Origin: an uncultured Caulobacterales bacterium
Lineage (GTDB): Bacteria; Pseudomonadota; Alphaproteobacteria; Caulobacterales; Maricaulaceae
Length of the DNA: 5,353 nt
Direction of reading: 5' to 3'
NCBI GenBank assembly: GCA_937981945.1
Contig: CALJNJ010000260.1
Coordinates: forward strand, 1 to 5,353
Position 1 is the first letter of the stretch; every line of letters starts with the position of its first letter. This document shows positions 1 to 5,353 of this stretch, in pieces. Below the pieces are notes generated by a model. The model did no database searches and was not told where the DNA came from. It saw only the letters and a program-made list of their open reading frames with translations. Made by a program: the position numbers and the translations under genes.

Positions 1-633
1 CAGCGGGTGATATATGTGATGACCCATGACAGTATTGGTGTGGGCGAAGACGGCCCAACCCACCAACCGGTCGAGCATGTTGCATCATTACGGGCTATTC
101 CGGGACTGAATGTTTACCGTCCGGCGGACGCTGTTGAAACCGCGGAATGTTGGGAATTGGCCGTACAGCGTAAAGGTCCGTCTTTGATTGCTTTAACGCG
201 TCAGGGATTGCCGGCTGTTCGGGATGATGCCGACAAAAATTGGTCTGCGCGCGGCGGATATGTGCTGTCGGCGGGCGAAGGTAAGGATGATATCGTTTTG
301 ATTGCAACCGGGTCCGAAGTCCATTTGGCTGTTGAAGCTCAGGCTGAGCTCTACAAATCTGATATTTCGGCTCGAATTGTATCCGTGCCCTGTATGGAAA
401 CCTTTTTGGAGCAAGGCGAAAAATATGTGCGGTCTGTTCTTGGAAAAGACCTCCCTAAAATTGCAGTGGAGGCGGGCATTCGCCAAGGCTGGGACGGATT
501 GATTGGGCTGAACGGTGATTTTGTCGGTATGAGCAGTTTCGGCGCGTCGGCACCGGGTTCAGCACTGTTTGAGCATTTTGGAATTACGACCTCTGCAATT
601 GTTGAAAAAGCGAAAGCTTTGCTTGGAAAATAA
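1..633 (+). CDS. tkt: Transketolase, C-terminal part (5' end outside window)
   Basis: Transketolase is a cytosolic thiamine-diphosphate enzyme that moves two-carbon ketol units between sugar phosphates in the pentose phosphate or Calvin pathway. The reading frame is open from base 1, so the gene is cut by the window edge, and 210 C-terminal residues are visible. They begin inside the pyrimidine-binding domain with THDSIGVGEDGPTHQ (fragment residues 8-22). By alignment from memory with E. coli TktA, this holds the equivalents of His461, Asp469 and His473, so about 450 residues are missing. LTRQ (65-68) supplies the sugar-phosphate-binding Arg520 equivalent. The C-terminal domain follows, with ATGSEVHLAVEA (102-113) and the signature SFGASAPGSALFEHFGIT (179-196). 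It ends in a normal TAA with no truncation. The Met at base 19 and the GTG at base 7 are internal codons, not starts. Identification is secure; which paralogue it is cannot be told. Confidence 0.96.
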   Translation, partial: QRVIYVMTHDSIGVGEDGPTHQPVEHVASLRAIPGLNVYRPADAVETAECWELAVQRKGPSLIALTRQGLPAVRDDADKNWSARGGYVLSAGEGKDDIVLIATGSEVHLAVEAQAELYKSDISARIVSVPCMETFLEQGEKYVRSVLGKDLPKIAVEAGIRQGWDGLIGLNGDFVGMSSFGASAPGSALFEHFGITTSAIVEKAKALLGK

Positions 634-640
634 GTGCATC

Positions 641-668
641 TTGCCCGATAGGTTAGACTCACGCTAAT
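641..668 (+). promoter_or_regulatory. Weak candidate promoter before the SulP gene
   Basis: TTGCCC (641-646) matches four of six bases of a sigma-70 -35 box. GCTAAT (663-668), 16 nt later, matches four of six bases of the -10 box but lacks the important second-position A. Transcription from it would begin at or just before the ATG at 677, giving a leaderless or near-leaderless message, which would fit the absence of a Shine-Dalgarno. The match is close to what chance gives in AT-containing DNA. Confidence 0.15.
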
Positions 669-676
669 CATCGTCT

Positions 677-2428
677 ATGGCATCGCCGCAAAACTCCAAA
701 ATTCACCGCCAATGGCCTTGGCTGTCCGGTTACAACACGTCTGCTTTCAGTAATGATGTGATTGCGGCGATCATTGTGACCGTTCTCTTGGTTCCGCAAT
801 GTCTGGCCTACGCTCTTTTGGCCGGCTTGCCGCCGGAAGTCGGGATTTACGCGTCTGTTTTTCCCTTGATTGCCTATGCAGCCTTCGGGTCTTCCCGATA
901 TTTGTCCGTTGGACCGACGGCTGTGATCTCTTTGATGACAGCGGCTGCTATTGCGACATTGCCGGAAGGCACCCGGATCGTGGGCGCCGCCGTGTTGGCA
1001 CTGTTATCCGGCATTTTATTGATGATCTTCGGCCTGCTAAAAGGGGGCTTCATCATGAATTTCATCTCAAGGTCCGTGGTCAACGCCTATATCTCCGGGG
1101 CAGCCCTCCTGATCATGATTAGCCAAGTCAAACATATTTTGGGCATCTCCGCAGAGGGAACGACTGCATTCTCCATGTTGAAAAGTCTGGGCTCAGGCAT
1201 TGGCAACTTGAACCAAATGGCTTTGGCGGTCGGCAGTATTTGTATATTATTGTTTTGGCTGAGCCGAAAATATTTGGCCTATGGGTTTTTCAAACTGGGT
1301 ATGAAATCCCGCAGGGCTAAAACGGCGGCTCGCCTCATACCGATCGTTATTATTGCCGGCGCGATTGCAATTTCCTATGCGTTTAAGCTCCCCGAGCAGT
1401 TCGGCTTAAAAATTGTCGGGGACATCCCGACAGGACTACCGCGACTTTCAATGCCGATGATGGATTTCGAAACAATGCAGCTTCTGATTTTGCCGGCGCT
1501 GGTATTGGGGTTGGTGGCGTTTGTGGATTCTATGTCGACGGCTCAAACATTGGCAGCGAGAAGCCGGGACCGAATTGACGCGGATAAAGAAATGCTCGGA
1601 ATGGGCGCGTCTAATATTATTGCCGGATTGTCAGGGGGCTATCCCGTCAATGGCAGTATGTCCCGATCCGTTGTCAATTACTCAGCCGGAGCCCGAACAC
1701 CAATTTCAGGCATCATTGTTGCGGCTTTCATGGCCATTTCGGCAATTTTTCTGACACCAATTCTTAAATACCTGCCCTTGGCGACTTTAGCGGCTCTGAT
1801 TATCGCTGCTTGTATTTCTTTGTTTGACTTCAAATCTATGTGGCAAACTTGGAAATATTCCAAGGGCGACGGTCTGACGGCGATCATCACATTTCTTTCC
1901 GTTTTGATTTTTGGGGTGCAATGGGGTGTTTTGATTGGCGTTATTTTAGCGATGACGCTTCATATTCGTACAACCCTTCGGCCTAATATGGCTTTGGTCG
2001 GGCGGTTTCCCGGCACGGATCATTATCGCGATTCAAAACGTTTTAATGTGGAGACCTATGAACAGGTCAAAACGCTTCGAATAGATGAGAGCTTATATTA
2101 CGCCAATGCCCGATATCTCGAAGACAAGATTGCCAGAGTAGCCATGGAAAACCCCAAAATGACGGATTTAGTGCTGATGTGTCCTGCGGTGAACCGGATT
2201 GACGCCAGTGCATTGGAGAGCCTTTCCACCATCAATTCGCGGCTGAAAAGTGCGGGGATTGATCTGCATTTTTCCGAGCTTCACACCCACATTAAAGAGC
2301 GTTTGATAAAATCTGATCTGATGGAAGATCTGACAGGTGAGATATTCTTTACCCAACAAGAGGCTATGGACAGTCTTGAGCCTGAGCCTGATTGGTCCCA
2401 ATTCTCCGATCACGTGGATATTCATTAA
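677..2428 (+). CDS. SulP (SLC26-type) inorganic anion transporter with C-terminal STAS domain
   Basis: This is an inner-membrane secondary transporter of the SulP/SLC26 family, whose members carry sulfate, bicarbonate, other inorganic anions or dicarboxylates. The 583 residues are full length for the family. The N-terminal half has VPQCLAYALLAGLPP (39-53) and the signature GSSRYLSVGPTAVISLM (71-87). The second inverted repeat has LGMGASNIIAGLSGGYPVNG (307-326) followed by SMSRS (327-331) and SAGARTP. Hydrophobic segments run from about residue 26 to 430. A cytoplasmic STAS domain occupies about 460-567, with the IDASALESL loop at 508-516. The start is forced: an in-frame TAA at 665-667 lies four codons upstream, and the next Met is Met87, inside the membrane domain. 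No clear Shine-Dalgarno precedes it. It lies 43 nt after tkt and 27 nt before the phosphatase gene, so co-transcription is plausible. No carbonic anhydrase or sulfate-assimilation gene is adjacent, so the substrate is undetermined. Confidence 0.93.
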   Translation: MASPQNSKIHRQWPWLSGYNTSAFSNDVIAAIIVTVLLVPQCLAYALLAGLPPEVGIYASVFPLIAYAAFGSSRYLSVGPTAVISLMTAAAIATLPEGTRIVGAAVLALLSGILLMIFGLLKGGFIMNFISRSVVNAYISGAALLIMISQVKHILGISAEGTTAFSMLKSLGSGIGNLNQMALAVGSICILLFWLSRKYLAYGFFKLGMKSRRAKTAARLIPIVIIAGAIAISYAFKLPEQFGLKIVGDIPTGLPRLSMPMMDFETMQLLILPALVLGLVAFVDSMSTAQTLAARSRDRIDADKEMLGMGASNIIAGLSGGYPVNGSMSRSVVNYSAGARTPISGIIVAAFMAISAIFLTPILKYLPLATLAALIIAACISLFDFKSMWQTWKYSKGDGLTAIITFLSVLIFGVQWGVLIGVILAMTLHIRTTLRPNMALVGRFPGTDHYRDSKRFNVETYEQVKTLRIDESLYYANARYLEDKIARVAMENPKMTDLVLMCPAVNRIDASALESLSTINSRLKSAGIDLHFSELHTHIKERLIKSDLMEDLTGEIFFTQQEAMDSLEPEPDWSQFSDHVDIH

Positions 2429-2455
2429 ATCCTTTATCCCTTTGAGTTTTCTGCT

Positions 2456-3637
2456 ATGGGAGAGGGGAAGAAAGCGAATGAGCGCGCCCTAAAGGCGAGC
2501 CTCGCGACAGAAACAGAGACTAAAATGCCGGATGACCAGCTCTCCGGCGCAGATGACAGCGGACCGAACAGGTCCGACTCTGCGCATAGGAGGCCCAGAC
2601 AAAGACGCAGGCGTAAAAAGACTAAAACCTATGCGGCTTTAGATCTCGGAACCAATAATTGCAGACTTTTGATAGCACGCCCTAATGACGAAGGCTTTCG
2701 GGTCATTGACTCGTATTCAAGAGTAGTGCGGCTGGGGGCCGGCCTTCAATCTACAGGCCGCTTGTCAGACGAAAGCATGGAAATGGCGGTCGAAGCCATT
2801 CGTGTTTGCGCGAAAAAGATGAAGTCCAAATCCGTTAAGCGCTGGCGCTGCGTCGCGACCCAAGCTTGTCGTGCTGCGGATAATTGCGACGAGTTTTTGA
2901 CAAGGGTTAAAAAAGAAACCGGTGTCAGTCTTGAGATTATTTCACCGCGGGTAGAAGCGCGCTTGTCTGTCATGGGGTGTGTCAATCTCATTGATCTGAC
3001 CAAAGACGTCGCTTTGGTAATTGATATTGGCGGCGGATCAACGGAGCTTAGCTGGGTAGATGTTCGCAAACTGAGGGAGTCAGGCGGTATGCAGCGCGTC
3101 CACAGACCGCCAATCAGCGCTTGGACATCATTGCCCGTTGGTGTCGTTACTTTGTCAGAGCGGGTGCCTGAGCATGATGATCAGGATAAATGGTATTCAG
3201 ATATGAAAAATGTGGTCCGCGAAACCCTGAAAGAAAAACATGCCGACACACGGTTCACAAATGTTTTTAAGGCCGGAAAAGGACATTTGATCGGAACGTC
3301 GGGAACCATAACGTCATTAGCCGGCATGTATCAAAAATTGCCATATTATCAGCGTGATAAAGTTGACGGGACCGAAATGCCGTCTGCCGCCGCCGTAGAA
3401 ATATGCCGAAGAATGGCCGCTATGCCTTATGCCGAAAGGGCTAAGGAACCTTGCATCGGTGAAGATAGAGCCAAATTATTGGTTGCGGGCTGCGCCATTA
3501 TTGATGTGATATGCGGAATGTGGCCGTCCGAAAATATTAGGGTCGCGGATCGCGGATTGCGCGAAGGGATTTTGATGGGCTTAATGCAGCGCAGTCAAAA
3601 ACTGACCATGCCAATGCAGGTGTCAGAAGATGAATGA
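2456..3637 (+). CDS. Ppx/GppA family phosphatase (exopolyphosphatase / pppGpp phosphohydrolase type)
   Basis: Ppx/GppA enzymes are cytosolic ASKHA-fold phosphohydrolases that remove terminal phosphate from polyphosphate and/or convert pppGpp to ppGpp. The 393 residues contain the first phosphate-binding loop ALDLGTNNCRLL (61-72), the RLGAGL segment (92-97), an EARL motif (167-170), the second phosphate loop VIDIGGGSTELSW (188-200), IGTSGTITSLAG (279-290) and a C-terminal RVADRGLREGIL (362-373). Glu167 directly before ARL matches catalytic Glu121 of E. coli PPX by alignment from memory. The C-terminal HD-type domains of E. coli PPX (513 aa) are absent, giving the short form common in alphaproteobacteria; polyphosphate versus pppGpp specificity cannot be read from this. 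Residues 1-56 are a low-complexity tail ending in a basic cluster (45-57). The start is uncertain: ATG 2456 has no good Shine-Dalgarno, and in-frame ATG 2525 (residue 24) would keep the whole domain. The stop overlaps rlmE by 8 nt. Confidence 0.92.
   Translation: MGEGKKANERALKASLATETETKMPDDQLSGADDSGPNRSDSAHRRPRQRRRRKKTKTYAALDLGTNNCRLLIARPNDEGFRVIDSYSRVVRLGAGLQSTGRLSDESMEMAVEAIRVCAKKMKSKSVKRWRCVATQACRAADNCDEFLTRVKKETGVSLEIISPRVEARLSVMGCVNLIDLTKDVALVIDIGGGSTELSWVDVRKLRESGGMQRVHRPPISAWTSLPVGVVTLSERVPEHDDQDKWYSDMKNVVRETLKEKHADTRFTNVFKAGKGHLIGTSGTITSLAGMYQKLPYYQRDKVDGTEMPSAAAVEICRRMAAMPYAERAKEPCIGEDRAKLLVAGCAIIDVICGMWPSENIRVADRGLREGILMGLMQRSQKLTMPMQVSEDE
3618..3622 (+). promoter_or_regulatory. Ribosome binding site for rlmE, inside the end of the phosphatase gene
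   Basis: AGGTG can pair fully with the CACCT core at the 3' end of 16S rRNA. It lies 7 nt before the ATG at 3630, a good spacing. It supports 3630 over the in-frame ATG at 3651, which has only AT-rich sequence in front. Because it lies within the last codons of the upstream gene, initiation is likely coupled to translation of that gene. Confidence 0.6.
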
Positions 3638-4370
3638 TAAGAATAAAAGAATGTCCGGAGGGAAACCGACCGGCGAGAGAAGAAGTCGAAAGACGCCCAA
3701 GGAAAGTAAGGACAATGCTACCCGCATGATGCACCATAAGGTGAAGACTGCACGGGGCCGAAAAATCGGATCTAAACTTTGGCTCGAACGGCAACTTAAT
3801 GACCCCTATGTTAAGGAGGCCAAGATACAAGGCTATAGGTCAAGGGCCGCCTTCAAGCTCAAAGAGCTCAATGAAAAATACAAATTGATCAAAAAAGATG
3901 CGCTGGTCGTTGACCTGGGCGCTGCGCCCGGCGGATGGGTGCAGGTGTCAATGGAGCTGGGCGCTAAAGAAGTCATTGGGATAGATATTTTGCCGGTTGA
4001 AACGGTCGCCGGCGCGCAGATTATCGAAATGGACTTTATGCTTGATGAGGCGTCAGACAAGCTCAAATCCATGTTGGGCCGTGAGCCCGATGTCGTCTTG
4101 TCGGACCTGGCGGCCAATACGACGGGTCATCGCAATACGGATCACTTGAAAACAGTCGCACTGGTAGAGGCTGCGGCCGAGTTCGCCATGGAAGTTTTAA
4201 GGCCGGGCGGGAACTTTGTGACGAAGGTGTTTCAGGGCGGGACGGAGCGAAAGCTGCTGGATCGCCTCAAGGACAATTTCGAATTTGTTCGACACGCAAA
4301 ACCAAATGCTTCGCGCAAGGGCAGCCCTGAAATATATCTGGTTGCGAAGAACTTCAGAGGGCGCAAGTAA
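3630..4370 (+). CDS. rlmE: 23S rRNA (uridine(2552)-2'-O)-methyltransferase RlmE (FtsJ/RrmJ)
   Basis: RlmE uses S-adenosylmethionine to methylate the 2'-OH of U2552 in the A-loop of 23S rRNA, a late step in 50S assembly. The 246-residue protein has the SAM-binding motif VVDLGAAPGGW (93-103), an acidic residue after the second strand (GIDILP, 117-122) and the full K-D-K-E tetrad. Lys76 lies in SRAAFKLKEL, Asp159 in VVLSDLAANTTG, Lys199 in FVTKVFQGG and Glu234 in SPEIYLVAK; these match Lys38, Asp124, Lys164 and Glu199 of E. coli RrmJ by alignment from memory. It is about 37 residues longer than the E. coli enzyme (209 aa), almost entirely through a basic N-terminal extension (residues 1-50, 17 Lys/Arg), as alphaproteobacterial forms often show. 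The ATG overlaps the upstream stop by 8 nt and has a Shine-Dalgarno at 3618-3622; ATG 3651 is a weaker alternative. No frameshift or lost catalytic residue is seen. Confidence 0.96.
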   Translation: MNDKNKRMSGGKPTGERRSRKTPKESKDNATRMMHHKVKTARGRKIGSKLWLERQLNDPYVKEAKIQGYRSRAAFKLKELNEKYKLIKKDALVVDLGAAPGGWVQVSMELGAKEVIGIDILPVETVAGAQIIEMDFMLDEASDKLKSMLGREPDVVLSDLAANTTGHRNTDHLKTVALVEAAAEFAMEVLRPGGNFVTKVFQGGTERKLLDRLKDNFEFVRHAKPNASRKGSPEIYLVAKNFRGRK

Positions 4371-4468
4371 GCCATAAGCGGTCTTAAATCGTTTTTCCGC
4401 AGGTTTTCCTTTGCATACTCCAATTTTATACGTTAATGGCCGCCTGCAAAAGTGATAGGAGACTCCCG
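4371..4468 (+). promoter_or_regulatory. rlmE-guaB intergenic leader, probable site of a guaB promoter
   Basis: This 98-nt gap is the largest in the window and is AT-rich in its middle. TTATAC (4426-4431) is a possible -10 box, with TTTTCC (4404-4409) 16 nt upstream as a poor -35. TTTGCA (4410-4415) and TGCAAA (4445-4450) form a 6-bp perfect inverted repeat around the possible -10; its 29-nt loop is too long for a terminator. GCGG (4378-4381) and CCGC (4397-4400) could pair but have no following T-run. No recognisable riboswitch is apparent. The promoter call rests mainly on gap size and composition. Confidence 0.3.
4457..4461 (+). promoter_or_regulatory. Ribosome binding site for guaB
   Basis: AGGAG lies 7 nt before the ATG at 4469, the best Shine-Dalgarno in the window. 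It decides the guaB start in favour of 4469 over an in-frame ATG at 4436, which has no Shine-Dalgarno and would add 11 residues (MAACKSDRRLP) that family members do not typically carry. Confidence 0.75.
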
Positions 4469-5353
4469 ATGGAGATTCGAGAAGGTCTGACCTTCGATGA
4501 CGTGCTTTTGCAGCCCCGCGCATCCGACATTTTGCCGGCAGATGCCAATCTGAAAACGCGGCTAACAAAAGGCATTTCAATTAATGTACCTCTGATATCG
4601 GCCGCCATGGATACGGTGACCGAAGCCCGTCTGGCGATCGTCATGGCACAAATTGGCGGGATCGGTGTCATTCATCGAAATCTGTCAATTGAAGAACAGG
4701 CTGAAGAAGTCCGCAGAGTTAAGCGGTATGAATCCGGTATGGTGGTCAATCCGATTACAATTCATCCGGATGCGACGCTGGCAGATCTCAAACAGTTCCG
4801 CGATATTCACAAATTTTCAGGCGTCCCGGTCGTTGAAACCAACGGTCGATTGGTTGGTATAGTTACGAATCGGGATGTGCGTTTCGCCACGGACCTTAAA
4901 CAAAAAGTTTCCGCCCTTATGACCAAAGATTTGGTCACTGTTAAAGAAGGCGCGACCGAAAAAGAAGCCAGAGCGCTTTTACATAAACATCGCATTGAAA
5001 GACTTTTGGTCGTAGATGACGAGTTTCGCTGTGTGGGCCTGATTACGGTCAAAGATATGGAAAAGGCTGAAAGCTCACCAAACGCCTCTAAGGACGAACA
5101 CGGACGCCTATTAGTCGCTGCCGCGTCAACGGTTGGGGACGCCGGTTATGAACGCGGTGAGGCCTTAATTGACGCCGGAGTTGATGCCCTGGTGATTGAT
5201 ACCGCGCACGGCCATTCTTCAAAAGTTATTGAACAAGTCGCTCGCATCAAGAAGGCTTATCCGAACACACAAATTATAGCCGGTAATATCGCGACTGAAG
5301 AGGCTGCCAAGGCGTTGATAGACGCGGGCGCCGATGCCTTGAAAGTGGGAATT
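4469..5353 (+). CDS. guaB: IMP dehydrogenase, N-terminal part (3' end outside window)
   Basis: GuaB oxidises IMP to XMP with NAD+, the first committed and rate-limiting step to guanine nucleotides in the cytosol. The frame stays open to the right edge. The first 295 residues are visible of about 490 usual for the family. The protein opens with the family signature MEIREGLTFDDVLLQP, then LISAAMDTVTEARLA (42-56) and GGIGVIHRNLS (63-73) of the TIM barrel. A regulatory pair of CBS domains is inserted at about residues 93-203, each ending in a typical strand pair (LVGIVTNRD, CVGLITVKD). The barrel resumes with the NAD-contacting DTAHGHS (244-250), AGNIAT (271-276) and GADALKVGI (287-295), the sequence just before the catalytic Cys loop. 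That loop and the mobile flap are therefore outside the window. The start at 4469 follows a good Shine-Dalgarno. In other bacteria CBS domains bind ATP/GTP and ppGpp to control the enzyme; the same is inferred here. Confidence 0.97.
   Translation, partial: MEIREGLTFDDVLLQPRASDILPADANLKTRLTKGISINVPLISAAMDTVTEARLAIVMAQIGGIGVIHRNLSIEEQAEEVRRVKRYESGMVVNPITIHPDATLADLKQFRDIHKFSGVPVVETNGRLVGIVTNRDVRFATDLKQKVSALMTKDLVTVKEGATEKEARALLHKHRIERLLVVDDEFRCVGLITVKDMEKAESSPNASKDEHGRLLVAAASTVGDAGYERGEALIDAGVDALVIDTAHGHSSKVIEQVARIKKAYPNTQIIAGNIATEEAAKALIDAGADALKVGI

Noticed and set aside
351..671. 106-codon minus-strand open frame opposite the tkt end
   Set aside because: It is fully antisense to conserved transketolase sequence, and its product shows no domain or motif.
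799..1122. 107-codon plus-strand open frame in another frame of the SulP gene
   Set aside because: It overlaps the most conserved SulP signature, and its translation is a frame-shifted artefact rich in Arg and Cys.
2939..2968. Loss of a catalytic glutamate in the phosphatase (RVEARL where E. coli PPX has NEEARL)
   Set aside because: The glutamate directly before ARL, which corresponds to catalytic Glu121, is retained; only the preceding glutamate is replaced.
2746..3069. 107-codon minus-strand open frame inside the phosphatase gene
   Set aside because: It is a shadow of the conserved Ppx/GppA coding sequence with no recognisable motif.
4378..4400. Possible intrinsic terminator after rlmE (GCGG...CCGC)
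   Set aside because: The stem is only 4 bp, the loop is 15 nt and the T-run is within the loop, not after the stem.
4371..4468. Purine riboswitch before guaB
   Set aside because: The leader is short and I see none of the three-helix purine aptamer core sequences; such control is also typical of Firmicutes, not alphaproteobacteria.
4197..4580. 127-codon minus-strand open frame spanning the end of rlmE, the intergenic gap and the start of guaB
   Set aside because: It lies antisense to two strongly identified genes, its translation resembles no family I recognise, and guaB and rlmE codons explain the open frame.
1..5353. A mobile element, CRISPR array, defence or toxin-antitoxin system
   Set aside because: No direct repeats, transposase or integrase motifs or unexplained ORFs are present; every sizeable stretch belongs to a recognised housekeeping or transporter gene.

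Overview
The window is a compact stretch of bacterial chromosome with five genes on the + strand: the 3' end of a transketolase gene (tkt), a SulP-family anion transporter, a short Ppx/GppA phosphatase, the 23S rRNA 2'-O-methyltransferase rlmE, and the 5' 60% of IMP dehydrogenase (guaB). The proteins look alphaproteobacterial. The Ppx/GppA protein is short, has a basic N-terminal tail and carries a DLGTNNCRLL motif. RlmE has a basic N-terminal extension and the DLAANTTGHR active-site loop. GuaB begins MEIREGLTFDDVLL. From memory, ppx/gppA next to rlmE with guaB close by is a recurring alphaproteobacterial arrangement. Base composition looks intermediate, near 50% GC by eye, rather than the high GC of many rhizobia and caulobacters. 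That would suit a marine or Hyphomonas-like lineage, but the sequence does not settle the genus.

Layout: 1-633 tkt C-terminal part (starts outside the window); 634-676 short gap; 677-2428 SulP transporter with STAS domain; 2429-2455 27-nt gap; 2456-3637 Ppx/GppA phosphatase; 3630-4370 rlmE, overlapping the previous gene by 8 nt; 4371-4468 98-nt leader holding the guaB ribosome binding site; 4469-5353 guaB, running off the right edge. No stretch over 100 bases lacks a gene. I see no tRNA or rRNA gene, mobile element, CRISPR array or convincing intrinsic terminator.

Functionally, tkt belongs to central carbon metabolism and the SulP protein is a membrane anion transporter with no visible metabolic partner. 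Ppx/GppA, rlmE and guaB share a loose theme of nucleotide and ribosome homeostasis: polyphosphate or pppGpp hydrolysis, maturation of the large ribosomal subunit, and the committed step to GTP. The 8-nt overlap makes co-translation of Ppx/GppA and rlmE likely. The larger gap and good ribosome binding site before guaB suggest it can be expressed separately. I did not find a novel system. The points worth a second look are details of start sites, leaders and N-terminal tails.
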